Shown here piece after piece: positions 36,787 through 46,272 of a DNA stretch of 64,000 nt (within the stretch, counting starts at the first letter, position 1; every line of letters begins with the position of its first letter). The stretch comes from Fuerstiella sp041398845 (GTDB taxonomy: Bacteria > Planctomycetota > Planctomycetia > Planctomycetales > Planctomycetaceae): NCBI GenBank assembly GCA_041398845.1, contig JAWKTZ010000006.1, forward strand, positions 1,736,001 to 1,800,000. The letters are read 5' to 3'. The notes below the pieces were generated by a model that saw only the letters and a list, made by a program, of their open reading frames with translations, was not told the origin of the DNA and searched no databases. The position numbers were made by a program, and so were the translations under genes.

Positions 36787-39678
36787 ATGTCTCAGCACCC
36801 GTCATCCGTAACGCCGACCGGTCGGCTGGAGCGAACGCTGCTGAGCGTCGTGGATGTCATCATCGCTGCACTGATCTTCGTTCTGCCGTTCATCATGGGC
36901 GGACGTGAAGCGTGGGGACACTGGTTTGTGATCTCAGCCGCATTGCTGCTGGGAACTGCGTGGGCAGTCTATGCCACGGTACATGGAAGCCGTTACGTGC
37001 TGTCATGGATGGAACTTTTCTTCGTGGCCGGCCTGGCTATCGTCTGTCTTCAGATCCAACCTCAATCACCGGAAATCACTCGGGCGTTCTCCGGTGAATA
37101 CGAACGGCTGCTGCCCGCATGGGCCGATTTGCAGGTCTCTTCTGAAGCAGAATCATGGGCAACTCTGAGCCTGACACCGGTTGAAACCCGGCATGGCATG
37201 CTGATGTTCATTGCCTACATTGTCATCATGACGGTCCTGTTTCAGCGAATTCGAGATGTTCGCGACTGTGTGAAGCTTCTGAAATGCGTCGCAATTTCCG
37301 GAGTCGCAATGACACTGTTCGGACTGGTGCAGTGGGGAACGTCCAACGGACGGTTCTTCTGGTTCTATCAGCATCCGTACACAAACCCGACGGACCATCT
37401 GAAAGGTGCGTTCACAAACCGCAACCACTTCGCTCAGTTCCTGTCGCTCAGTCTGGGTCCGTTGCTGTGGTGGCTGTTTCGCGATGTGAAAAAAATGATG
37501 GAGGGTGATGCCGGACACAGTCCGGCGGCTGTCACGGCACCCGCTTCAAGACGTCGATCTCGTCACCGAAAAAGCAGCCGGTCACAGGGTTCCGGACACG
37601 GCACCGGGACAACGTCAAAGCGAGGCTTCAATCTGTCGCCGCAGGATGCGGATCGGTTTTTGTCTGTGCCCGTGATCGGGCTGGTCTTCTGCATTTCGAT
37701 CGTGGGTCTGGCGGTGCTGATGTCTTTGTCCCGCGGAGGGATGATCGCTGCCGGGGCAGCCGTCATGGTTGCACTGGTTGGACTGTGGCGTGGCTTCAAT
37801 CTGGGTGGAGCGATGGCCGGAATTGTACTGGGTGGCGGTGTGGTCTTTCTGTCGATGCTGGCCTTCACCGATCAGGAAATGGTGCAATCGAAAGTCGACG
37901 ATCTGATCTCCGTTGATGTCGATGAAGTCGACGCGGGTGGACCTCGTCGAGCTATCTGGACGGCGGATGCACAAGCGATTCAACGCTTTCCATGGCTGGG
38001 GACAGGAGTTGGCAGTCATCGCGATGTGTACGCAACGTACATGGAAAACTACGCCGATTTTGCCGGTTCAGAAATGACTCACGCCGAAAGCAGCTATATT
38101 CACCTGGCGCTGGAAACCGGACTGGTCGGAGTCGGCTGCCTGATCCTGGCGTTGCTGTTTTATGTGGTCCGAATGCTGACCGGCTATTTGCGCTGCCGTC
38201 TGGATTCGGCTCGTTCCATCGCGATCGCAGTGGCAGCCAGCAGTGCGGCTGCGCTGCTGCATGCCGTGACGGATTTCATCTGGTACGTGCCGGGCATCGT
38301 TGTTGTGAGCCTGGTGCTGGCCGTCGTGGGCCTGAAGTCGGTGTCGCGCAACTTCGGCACCGAACTGGCATCACAGGGAATCTGGTTTCCGAGAATCGTC
38401 TGGGGCATTGTGGGCGGCTGCTGTCTGCTGGGTTTGATCCAGGTTCAACCACAACTTCAGGCTCGAATTATCGCCGAACGGCACCTGAACAACAGTCTGC
38501 TCACGGAGCTCGAAATCGACCACGGCAATTCCGACGGTTTCGCCGATCTGCAGGCCGGTGATTCCATCCTGTTCGACGACCGACCGGTCAAGCTCTCTGA
38601 CGAAGCTCAGGCTGCACAGGACGCGGAAAAACTGGAACGAACTCAACAGGCACAGATCCGATTCCATCAGACACGCATCAGCCACCTTGCACGGTCACTA
38701 CAAGCCAGACCCGATCAGCATCGTGTTCAGGTGGACCTTGCCGAACAGTTGTTGGCGCTGTTCGACCTGCTGCAACTGCGCAGTGACAGTCCCATGCCCC
38801 TGAAGATGCTGCGTGATGCCGCTGTGGCTTCGGAATTCGCTTCCGACACCGAACTCCGTGACTGGATGCAGCGAGCGTGCGGAAAGCCTGTGTCGATGGT
38901 TGTTCTGGCTGACAGGCTGGCACGTGAATCCCTGGCATCCTGTCCGGTCCAGGGATACGCCTATCTGAGTCTGGTGGAAACCAGTTTTCTGCGAGACCCC
39001 GACAACCGCCTGCATCAGCCGCTGATCGATCAGGCGATGCTGGTCCGCGGTCATGATCCGCGAGTCCGTTTTGTGGCTGGCCGCGAAGCTCTGATGGCCG
39101 GACAGAAAGATGACGCTTTCGCGTTGTGGGATTCCGTGTTTCATGCCAACCAGTATTTCCGGCTGAACATCCTGCAGCTACTCGCTCCCGAGGTTGCTGC
39201 GGAGTTCTTCATTCATCAGTTCCAGCCTGACGCCGAGGAACTGAAGGATGTGCTGGCGGTTTATCAGATTCTGAAACGGCCCCGCGATTGTGACGTCGTA
39301 ATGAGCCGACTGTGTGAAGTGATTCCGCTGGAGGCACCTTCGATTGAAGATGAGGATGAACGCTTGAAAGAGATGCTGTTTGCCGGCAACGCGGCTCGTG
39401 AGATCAAAAATCTGCCTCTGGCGGCCGATCTGCTGCAACAGACTGTGAATGACTTCCCGAGCGACTATGACGCCCATTATGCACTTGGAGTGACGCTGTT
39501 CGAACTGGAACGCCATGAAGAAGCCATTCAGCATCTGACCTGGTGCCATGACTGGGATTCCAGCAACGAATGGGTGCCGAAAATGATCGGCTGGTCCCGA
39601 CACCAGATTCTGCGATCTGAGTCCGATCCGGAGAAACAGGTGACCCAACTTTGGGACCACCGGGCGGAAAACAGATAA
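36787..39678 (+). CDS. O-antigen ligase/polymerase-like membrane protein with TPR tail
   Basis: A 963-residue protein. I chose ATG 36787, four bases after the kinase stop; a frame open from 36727 overlaps the kinase gene and is less likely. About ten to twelve membrane helices occupy residues 15-560. The Wzy/ligase region is marked by FTNRNHFAQFLSL and, later, GTGVGSHRDVYATY with HAESSYIHLALETG, the usual large periplasmic loop. Residues 600-963 are soluble and helical with TPR-like repeats near the end (DYDAHYALGVTLFELERHEEAIQHL). It probably polymerises or ligates the polymer exported by the two preceding proteins. Confidence 0.88.
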   Translation: MSQHPSSVTPTGRLERTLLSVVDVIIAALIFVLPFIMGGREAWGHWFVISAALLLGTAWAVYATVHGSRYVLSWMELFFVAGLAIVCLQIQPQSPEITRAFSGEYERLLPAWADLQVSSEAESWATLSLTPVETRHGMLMFIAYIVIMTVLFQRIRDVRDCVKLLKCVAISGVAMTLFGLVQWGTSNGRFFWFYQHPYTNPTDHLKGAFTNRNHFAQFLSLSLGPLLWWLFRDVKKMMEGDAGHSPAAVTAPASRRRSRHRKSSRSQGSGHGTGTTSKRGFNLSPQDADRFLSVPVIGLVFCISIVGLAVLMSLSRGGMIAAGAAVMVALVGLWRGFNLGGAMAGIVLGGGVVFLSMLAFTDQEMVQSKVDDLISVDVDEVDAGGPRRAIWTADAQAIQRFPWLGTGVGSHRDVYATYMENYADFAGSEMTHAESSYIHLALETGLVGVGCLILALLFYVVRMLTGYLRCRLDSARSIAIAVAASSAAALLHAVTDFIWYVPGIVVVSLVLAVVGLKSVSRNFGTELASQGIWFPRIVWGIVGGCCLLGLIQVQPQLQARIIAERHLNNSLLTELEIDHGNSDGFADLQAGDSILFDDRPVKLSDEAQAAQDAEKLERTQQAQIRFHQTRISHLARSLQARPDQHRVQVDLAEQLLALFDLLQLRSDSPMPLKMLRDAAVASEFASDTELRDWMQRACGKPVSMVVLADRLARESLASCPVQGYAYLSLVETSFLRDPDNRLHQPLIDQAMLVRGHDPRVRFVAGREALMAGQKDDAFALWDSVFHANQYFRLNILQLLAPEVAAEFFIHQFQPDAEELKDVLAVYQILKRPRDCDVVMSRLCEVIPLEAPSIEDEDERLKEMLFAGNAAREIKNLPLAADLLQQTVNDFPSDYDAHYALGVTLFELERHEEAIQHLTWCHDWDSSNEWVPKMIGWSRHQILRSESDPEKQVTQLWDHRAENR

Positions 39679-39715
39679 TCCCCTGATCGAAGACGGTTTC
39701 CAGAAACATCAAGTC

Positions 39716-39744
39716 TTGTTTTTCACTACTTGTTGTCTTAAATT
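39716..39744 (+). promoter_or_regulatory. Weak promoter candidate upstream of ahcY
   Basis: TTGTTT and TAAATT are spaced by 17 bases within an A/T-rich patch about 140 bases upstream of ahcY. Agreement with consensus is only partial. No SAH-riboswitch pattern was recognised in the 200-base leader. Confidence 0.2.
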
Positions 39745-39879
39745 CCGTGGATTCGCGAAGCCCCGCTGATTCCGACGCTTGACAGGTTCGGAGTCACCGG
39801 CTCAACGGTTCGCTGCCGCAGGTTGGCACTGACCTGCCGGTGCCCTTCCCAGTACTCTTTTCAGAAAAGACATTTTCAC

Positions 39880-41211
39880 ATGAGCACCGTTACGGAAAAG
39901 CTCCCTTACAAGGTTGCGAACATCGAACTGGCGGAACTTGGCCGCAAGGAAATCGAAATCGCCGAGATCGAAATGCCCGGCCTGATGGCTCTGCGCGAAA
40001 AATATGGAGCTTCCAAACCGCTGGCTGGTGCCCGCATCGCCGGGTGTCTGCACATGACCATTCAGACGGCCGTTCTGATCGAAACCCTGGTCGAACTGGG
40101 GGCTCAGGTGACATGGTCAAGCTGCAATATTTTTTCAACTCAGGACCATGCGGCGGCCGCGATGGCAGCCGCAGGAATTCCCGTGTACGCATGGAAGGGA
40201 ATGAGCGAAGAAGAGTTCGACTGGTGCATCGAACAGACGCTGCACTTCCCGGACGGTGAACCGCTGAACATGATTCTCGATGACGGCGGCGACCTGACCT
40301 TGATGGTTCACGAAAAGTTTCCTGAACTGCTGAAGGACATCAAAGGTCTGTCGGAAGAGACCACGACCGGAGTTCACAGACTGCATCAGATGCACGCCGC
40401 CGGCAAACTGGCGGTGCCGGCCATCAATGTCAATGACTCTGTGACGAAAAGCAAATTTGACAACCTGTACGGTTGTCGCGAATCGCTGGCGGACGGCATC
40501 AAGCGAGCAACCGATGTGATGGTGGCCGGCAAGGTCGTGGTCATCTGTGGCTATGGTGACGTTGGCAAAGGTTGTGCGGATGCAATGGACGGTCTGGGCG
40601 CACGAGTCATCGTGACCGAAATCGACCCGATCTGTGCTCTGCAGGCCACCATGGAAGGCTTTCAGGTCACCAACATGGCTGAAGCCGCTGCAATCGGCGA
40701 TATTTTTGTAACGACCACCGGAAACAAGGACGTCATTCGCGGCGAACATATGGACCGGATGAAGCATCAGGCCATCGTCTGCAACATCGGTCACTTCGAC
40801 AGCGAAGTTCAGATCGCTTACCTGAAGAACCGCAGCGACATCAAGAAGGTTCAGATCAAGAAATCATCCGATGAAGGCGGCCCGGTCGACAAGTACGTGT
40901 ACCCGGACGGCAAAGCCATCCTTGTGCTGGCTGAAGGTCGACTGGTCAATCTGGGCTGTGCGACCGGCCATCCGTCGTTTGTGATGAGCAACAGTTTCAC
41001 CAACCAGGTGATGGCTCAACTGGCTCTGTGGCAGGAATCAGAAAAGTATGATATCGGCGTTCACCTGCTCCCCAAAGCACTCGACGAAGAAGTGGCTCGC
41101 CTGCATCTTGAAAAACTGGGAGTCAAGCTGGAAGTGCTGACTCAGGAACAGGCCGATTACATCAACGTACCGATCGAAGGCCCCTACAAGCCGGAACATT
41201 ACCGGTACTAA
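39880..41211 (+). CDS. ahcY: Adenosylhomocysteinase
   Basis: A 443-residue NAD-dependent enzyme that splits S-adenosylhomocysteine into adenosine and homocysteine, thereby recycling the methylation by-product. I chose ATG 39880, where family similarity starts. Signatures are AGCLHMTIQTAVLIETL, SSCNIFSTQDHAAAA, the NAD fold GYGDVGKGCADAM near residue 225, and the C-terminal KPEHYRY. A strong intrinsic terminator follows 61 bases after the stop, so ahcY is probably the last gene of its own transcript. Confidence 0.97.
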   Translation: MSTVTEKLPYKVANIELAELGRKEIEIAEIEMPGLMALREKYGASKPLAGARIAGCLHMTIQTAVLIETLVELGAQVTWSSCNIFSTQDHAAAAMAAAGIPVYAWKGMSEEEFDWCIEQTLHFPDGEPLNMILDDGGDLTLMVHEKFPELLKDIKGLSEETTTGVHRLHQMHAAGKLAVPAINVNDSVTKSKFDNLYGCRESLADGIKRATDVMVAGKVVVICGYGDVGKGCADAMDGLGARVIVTEIDPICALQATMEGFQVTNMAEAAAIGDIFVTTTGNKDVIRGEHMDRMKHQAIVCNIGHFDSEVQIAYLKNRSDIKKVQIKKSSDEGGPVDKYVYPDGKAILVLAEGRLVNLGCATGHPSFVMSNSFTNQVMAQLALWQESEKYDIGVHLLPKALDEEVARLHLEKLGVKLEVLTQEQADYINVPIEGPYKPEHYRY

Positions 41212-41272
41212 GACCGACATTGGACGGTCGCCTGGATGTTTTCCGTATTCCAGGCCGGATCGGAGTTCTCTC

Positions 41273-41304
41273 AAGCCCGGCGTCTGCAAACGCCGGGCTT
41301 TTTT
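41273..41304 (+). terminator. Rho-independent terminator after ahcY
   Basis: A perfect ten-base stem AAGCCCGGCG/CGCCGGGCTT (41273-41282 and 41291-41300) encloses an eight-base loop and runs into TTTT. It is the clearest terminator in the window. Confidence 0.92.
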
Positions 41305-41372
41305 GTATCATGTCCTGTCGCTCCCCGGCGATGCCAGACCAGCCAGCAACGCGGCTCTTGAAGCATTCAATC

Positions 41373-42590
41373 ATGAAACTGCAGCTCCACAGCGGACCAG
41401 GAACGGCCAGCGTTCGCCTGCCCGATGACGCCACCATTTTTGGACCTGCGGGCCAGCCAGCCACCTCGGGTCCTGTGCTGGCAGCATTGCAGAATCCTCT
41501 CGAACTGCCGCAGCTTCATCAATGTGTCGTGCCGGGTGATCGTATTGCCATTGTTGCCGATCTGGAAACACCGGGAGTCGCGTCACTGATCACTCAGGTT
41601 TGGGAACAGTTTCAGACAGCAGGCTGTGAAGACCTTGATGCCACGTTGCTGCTGCCCGCCGATCCCGATGGCCATGGCTGGATGCATCTTGTTGACAGCA
41701 TTCCGCTGCATGTCCGCAACCAGCTTGCCGTCCATCAGTATGACCCGGCGGACGAAAAACAACGCAGCTATCTGGCCAGTTCGGCCGGCGGAGAACGCAT
41801 CTATCTGTCTCACTATCTGACAGATGCCGATCTGATCGTTACGATCGGAACCATCACCTATGATCCGCTGCTGGGTTATCGAGGCACGACCAGCATCCTG
41901 TATCCGGCATTTTCGGATGCTGCCACGATCGCGGAATCCCGACGTCAGATGCTTCTGCCTGCCGGACCCGATGACCGGCGTCCAATGCGGGAACTCGTGG
42001 ATGAAGTCGGCTGGTTGCTGGGCACTCAGTTCACACTGCAGATCATTCCCGCCGCGGACGGCAGCGTAGCCGCAGCATTCTGCGGAGCTCCCGATCAGGT
42101 CATGCAGGCAGGTCAGCAGGAACTGAACCGCTGCTGGCGCTGCTCACTGGAAGAGGAAGCGAGCCTTGCGGTCGTATCGATTCCCCATGACACCGTCTTC
42201 GGCTGGAAATTTTTCGGAGCGGCTCTGGAATCTGCGGCTCGCATCGTTGGTCAGGGAGGTCAGATTGCGGTCGTTGCGGAACTTCCGGAAGGCGTTGGCC
42301 CCGGGATGGAAATGCTCCGCCGATGCAACGACCCGGAAGACATCGTCGAGCCCCTTGAAAAGAATCCCACACCGGACGCCGTGGAAACACTTCAGATTGT
42401 TCAGGCGTTTTATCGCGCCCGCATCTATGTCTACAGTAATCTGGATGCCACGTTCATCGAAGACATGGGCCTCCAGCCTCTGGCGACAGAAACAGAACTG
42501 CAGAAGCTGATCGATACCGCTGAAACTGTTGTCGTTGTACCCTGTGCCAATTATGCGTGGGTTCAATTGGCTCAGGAATCGCGTTTGTGA
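41373..42590 (+). CDS. LarA-like (DUF2088) protein lacking cofactor-binding residues
   Basis: A 405-residue protein starting at ATG 41373. The N-terminal half resembles lactate racemase LarA (LPDDATIFGP, then DRIAIVADLETP). However, the loop that in LarA contains a histidine of the nickel-pincer site reads ATLLLPADPDG here, and the second motif region reads IGTITYDPLLGYRGTTS, without the usual histidine and lysine. It may therefore bind a different ligand or cofactor; catalytic racemisation seems unlikely. The C-terminal half is less conserved and ends in a beta/alpha domain. It lies behind the ahcY terminator with its own upstream region of 70 bases. Confidence 0.75.
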   Translation: MKLQLHSGPGTASVRLPDDATIFGPAGQPATSGPVLAALQNPLELPQLHQCVVPGDRIAIVADLETPGVASLITQVWEQFQTAGCEDLDATLLLPADPDGHGWMHLVDSIPLHVRNQLAVHQYDPADEKQRSYLASSAGGERIYLSHYLTDADLIVTIGTITYDPLLGYRGTTSILYPAFSDAATIAESRRQMLLPAGPDDRRPMRELVDEVGWLLGTQFTLQIIPAADGSVAAAFCGAPDQVMQAGQQELNRCWRCSLEEEASLAVVSIPHDTVFGWKFFGAALESAARIVGQGGQIAVVAELPEGVGPGMEMLRRCNDPEDIVEPLEKNPTPDAVETLQIVQAFYRARIYVYSNLDATFIEDMGLQPLATETELQKLIDTAETVVVVPCANYAWVQLAQESRL

Positions 42591-42724
42591 CCGCCAACTC
42601 AGCCGCAGAACTCACACCGGGCTGCGGCGGTCGTGCGTGCTGCAGGATCGTCGTCAACTGTGCCATTTCCAGTGCTGATCCCGCCTTCGCTCGATTTCAC
42701 ACCTCACTTCGCAGGAAACACATC

Positions 42725-44266
42725 ATGCTCGCCCGCTTCCTCACCTTTGTGATCGCCTGCTGCATTCTTCCGTCGCCCCCTGCCCACTCGGCAGACCTGA
42801 ATCTCAACGTCCGGTCTCGTACGGAAACCGAACAGGACAGCAACCGGTATCATTCGCTCACGAACCGCGTCACCTGGAATGCCGCACAAACAGCGATCGT
42901 TGTCTGCGACATGTGGGACAAGCACTGGTGCCCGACCGCCACGGAACGAGTCGGGCAGATGGTGCCACGCATGAACGACGTCATCACAGCGGCTCGCAAA
43001 AAAGGCGTGATGATCATTCATTGCCCCAGCGATACGCTCGACTTCTACAAAGACACGCCACAGCGCAGGCTGGCGATGGAGGCTCCCAAAGTGGAAACCA
43101 AAGTCCCGCTGCAGCGCTGGTGTCATCTTGACAGAACAGTGGAAGGCGACGCTCTGCCCATCGACGATTCCGACGGAGGCTGCGACTGTGAAGAACCGTT
43201 CACGAAGAACCATCGCGCATGGACTCGCCAGCATCCGGGCATCACCATCGCCGACAACGACGCCGTTACAGACAGCGCCGAGGCGTTCTACCTCATGAAA
43301 CAACGTGGCGTCACGAACGTGATTGTCATGGGAGTTCACACCAACATGTGTGTCCTGGGGCGACCATTTTCCATTCGACAGATGGTTCAGCAGGGGCAAA
43401 ACGTTGTGTTGATGCGCGATATGACGGACACCATGTACAACCCAACGATGGCCCCGTTTGTCAGTCACTTCACCGGGACCGATCTGGTGATCGACCATAT
43501 CGAACAATACTGGTGCCCAACGATCCTGAGCACCGACATCATCGGCGGCGACGAATTTCGTTTCCCTGCAGACAAACGAAAACACCTGGTTGTGTTATGC
43601 GCCGAACAGGAATATCGCACCCGCGAATCGCTTCCGAGGTTCGCTCGCGAACATCTTGGGCATGACTTTCGAGTCACCTTTGTCTGGGATGACACTGCGG
43701 ATCGTAACAGCCTGCCGGGCATTGAAGCCGTCGCGGATGCCGACGTGCTGCTGATCAGCGTCCGCCGCAGAACTCTGCCCGCCGAACAACTGAAGTTCGT
43801 CAGAGATTTTGTCGCCGCCGGAAAGCCGGTCATCGGCATTCGCACGGCCAGTCACGCCTTCTGTCTTCGAGGCAAGGAACCGCCCGCCGATCTGGAGAAC
43901 TGGACGACCTTCGACAAAGAAATCTTCGGCGGCAACTACACCAACCATCACGGCAGCGGCCCGAAGACGACCGTCACCCGGCCTGCTGAACTTTCGCCGT
44001 CTGCAGCCGAGATCATCCGTGACATCGATGTCAGAAAACTCGTCGGCAACGGTTCGCTGTACAAAGTCAGCCCACTGACCGACTCCACATCGCCCGTTCT
44101 TCTGGGCAGCATTCCGAATGCCGCCCGGGAACCCGTGGCATGGTTCAACAAACGTTCCGATGGCGGTACCAGCTTCTACACGTCTCTCGGCCACATTGAA
44201 GACTTTGCAAACGTCGAATTTCAGAAGCTCCTGAAGAACGTCCTGCTGAGTCTCGCCCGGCGCTGA
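42725..44266 (+). CDS. Secreted isochorismatase-ThuA fusion protein
   Basis: A 513-residue exported protein with two domains. I chose ATG 42725, which follows AGGA and starts a signal peptide (FLTFVIACCILPSPPAHSA). Residues 55-250 are isochorismatase/cysteine-hydrolase-like: VVCDMWDKHW with D62, and VMGVHTNMCVLGRP with the nucleophilic cysteine near residue 208. Residues 285-510 resemble ThuA (HLVVLCAEQEYRTRESL, then GKPVIGIRTASHAF and GGNYTNHHG). Both domains may act on the same, unknown, amide or sugar-derived substrate. It is followed by the ABC genes on the same strand. Confidence 0.85.
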   Translation: MLARFLTFVIACCILPSPPAHSADLNLNVRSRTETEQDSNRYHSLTNRVTWNAAQTAIVVCDMWDKHWCPTATERVGQMVPRMNDVITAARKKGVMIIHCPSDTLDFYKDTPQRRLAMEAPKVETKVPLQRWCHLDRTVEGDALPIDDSDGGCDCEEPFTKNHRAWTRQHPGITIADNDAVTDSAEAFYLMKQRGVTNVIVMGVHTNMCVLGRPFSIRQMVQQGQNVVLMRDMTDTMYNPTMAPFVSHFTGTDLVIDHIEQYWCPTILSTDIIGGDEFRFPADKRKHLVVLCAEQEYRTRESLPRFAREHLGHDFRVTFVWDDTADRNSLPGIEAVADADVLLISVRRRTLPAEQLKFVRDFVAAGKPVIGIRTASHAFCLRGKEPPADLENWTTFDKEIFGGNYTNHHGSGPKTTVTRPAELSPSAAEIIRDIDVRKLVGNGSLYKVSPLTDSTSPVLLGSIPNAAREPVAWFNKRSDGGTSFYTSLGHIEDFANVEFQKLLKNVLLSLARR

Positions 44267-44306
44267 TTGTTACTCACCGGTTTCCCTGCCCTGACGTTTT
44301 CGAAGT

Positions 44307-45089
44307 GTGACCCTGACGGTGCCGCAGACACTACAGATTTCTGATCTTCAGTTTCGCTACGATGTCGGCCAGTCGGATGTACTTCTGGTTCCGTCGGTGG
44401 ACGTGAACAGCGGTGAATTCATCAGCCTGCTGGGAGCTTCGGGAAGCGGAAAGTCGACGCTGCTCAGACTGATCGCCGGATTGCTTCAGCCGTCCGGCGG
44501 GCAAATCCGGCGACCGACATCGGCTGGCGCGCAGCACACGACCGGAATGGTCTTTCAGCATCCCAACCTGATTCCCTGGCGAACAGCTCGGCAGAATGTG
44601 CGTCTGCCGGCTGAACTGGGCTCCCGACCATCAAAGGTGAATGATGATGTTCTTGATGAGCTGTTCAGGCTCGTCGGCCTGAAAGCCATCGACACAGACA
44701 AACGGTCTTCGGAACTGTCCGGCGGCATGCAGATGCGAGTGTCTCTGGCGCGAGCTCTGGTGCTGCAGCCGACGACGCTGTTGATGGATGAACCGTTCGC
44801 AGCCCTGGATGACCTGTTGCGGATGCAGTTGGAAGAAGACGTCCGCACGATTCACATTCAGCGTTCGCTGACCACAATTCTGGTCACACACAATATCAGT
44901 GAAGCCGTTTTCATGAGCGACCGGGTGCTGGTTCTTGGAGGACACCCGTCAACCATTCACGCTGATATCGAAATCCGACTGCCTCAGGATCGCGACCGTC
45001 GGGTTCGAAGCCAGGCCGACTTCCACGACCTTGTTGAGCGAGTGACGGAGGCCATGCATTCCGCAGCCGGTACGGACAGAACGTCATGA
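44307..45089 (+). CDS. ABC transporter ATPase (nitrate/sulfonate/thiamine-precursor type)
   Basis: A 260-residue ATPase starting with GTG 44307. Walker A GASGSGKST, Q-loop VFQHPNLIPW, signature LSGGMQMRV, Walker B LLMDEPFAALDD and the H-loop LVTHN are all intact. The sequence pattern matches the SsuB/TauB/NrtD subfamily, which energises import of small organic or inorganic anions. The stop overlaps the permease start as ATGA. No periplasmic binding protein is encoded nearby. Confidence 0.92.
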   Translation: MTLTVPQTLQISDLQFRYDVGQSDVLLVPSVDVNSGEFISLLGASGSGKSTLLRLIAGLLQPSGGQIRRPTSAGAQHTTGMVFQHPNLIPWRTARQNVRLPAELGSRPSKVNDDVLDELFRLVGLKAIDTDKRSSELSGGMQMRVSLARALVLQPTTLLMDEPFAALDDLLRMQLEEDVRTIHIQRSLTTILVTHNISEAVFMSDRVLVLGGHPSTIHADIEIRLPQDRDRRVRSQADFHDLVERVTEAMHSAAGTDRTS

Positions 45090-45889
45090 GCAGCGCGTCA
45101 TTTCGATCCGCACTGGTTCAGATCGCTGCGCCGGTTGCAGTCACCGTTGTACTGCTTGGCATCTGGCAAATCGGTGTTCAGGCCAGCGGAATTTCGAAAA
45201 TCGTCATTCCGTCGCCGGTCCAGGTTGGCCACGCCTTCGTCCGCGAGGCTCCAGGGCTGTGGGAAGCGTGTCAGCAAACGGCGAAAGCCGCTGCACTGGG
45301 GCTGGCCGGCAGCCTGGTGTTTGGAGTGCTGAGTGCGTTTGCGTTTTCACAGTCACGCTTGATTCGCAGTGCGTTTTACCCGTACGCAATTCTGCTGCAG
45401 ACAGTGCCGGTCATCGCCATTGCGCCCATCGTTGTTGTGGCGATTGGCCGAGGCTTCTACGGTGTCGTCCTGATCTCAATGATCATCAGCACGTTTCCCA
45501 TCATCACCAGCACAACCACCGGGCTGCTGCAGGTCGACGCCAGCCTGCTGGAACTGTTTCAGCTTCACAAAGCAACTCGCTGGCAGATCCTCTGGAAACT
45601 ACGCCTGCCGAACTCTTTGCCGTATCTGATCAGTGGACTGCGAATCGCGGGGGGTGCGGCTATCGTGGGAGCGATCGTGGGCGAGTTCTTCGTGGGATCC
45701 GAAGTTAAAGGGCTGGGCGTCCTGATCGAAAACAAAAACGGCGGATTTCGCACCGACGAACTGTATGCCACCGTACTCGTTTCCACGCTGCTGGGAATTT
45801 CCGTGTTCGCCACAACGACAGTCGTCGGAGAAACGATTCTGAAATACGGCTTCGGGATGAGTCTGACGGGAACCGGCCGACAGCGATAA
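45086..45889 (+). CDS. ABC transporter permease (SsuC/TauC-like)
   Basis: A 267-residue inner-membrane protein with about six helices. The cytoplasmic EAA-like loop that docks to the ATPase is visible as HKATRWQILWKLRLPNSLPYL. The type matches permeases for sulfonate, taurine, nitrate or thiamine precursors; substrate cannot be assigned because no binding protein is present. It is translationally coupled to the ATPase gene by a four-base overlap. Confidence 0.9.
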   Translation: MSSASFRSALVQIAAPVAVTVVLLGIWQIGVQASGISKIVIPSPVQVGHAFVREAPGLWEACQQTAKAAALGLAGSLVFGVLSAFAFSQSRLIRSAFYPYAILLQTVPVIAIAPIVVVAIGRGFYGVVLISMIISTFPIITSTTTGLLQVDASLLELFQLHKATRWQILWKLRLPNSLPYLISGLRIAGGAAIVGAIVGEFFVGSEVKGLGVLIENKNGGFRTDELYATVLVSTLLGISVFATTTVVGETILKYGFGMSLTGTGRQR

Positions 45890-46272
45890 CTCCGGCTTTC
45901 AGACAGCGGTTCTCTCCGCCGTCCATGACCGCAATACGTCGCGGACCATCCTTACTTCAGCCGGATCCGCAATTGAGCCCCGATGATGGTTTGGGTTTGC
46001 CGAGAATACGAACTCCACGGACACCTCTCTTCCGTGAAGAAAATCGTGCCGAATGGATTTTGACTTGTTTCTTGCCGGAATAACGTTTACACAAGTGCAT
46101 TCGAAGAGCATCGCTAACTGAGCTTTCTGGCATCGGTGAATCATGCATCGATTTCCACGTAGCAACCAGTCGATCGCGGCATGCATTACCTGCCAGAAAA
46201 TGCACGGTTGACTGACCGTCGCACCTGAACTTCGTCGCAATCTAAGTCGCCGTGTAATGAACTGAAACTGTC
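45890..46272. other. 383-base gap with possible small ORF and a duplicated element
   Basis: No gene could be supported. A minus-strand frame at 45899-46240 (113 codons) has a plausible C-terminal half but no recognisable domain and no good start. The stretch 46034-46100 resembles the leader at 50501-50566 and is listed separately. The ASPIC lipoprotein starts at the end of the gap. Confidence 0.4.
46034..46100 (+). promoter_or_regulatory. Leader-like element, copy A
   Basis: It contains GTGAAGA (46034-46040) and GTTTACACAAGTGCAT (46085-46100). A second place with ATGAAGA and GTTTACACAGGCGCAT at nearly the same spacing lies at 50501-50566. Here it lies about 170 bases before the ASPIC lipoprotein gene. 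Confidence 0.35.

Noticed and set aside
39679..39879. SAH or SAM riboswitch before ahcY
   Set aside because: No match to the SAH riboswitch core was recognised; only short unrelated stems can be drawn.
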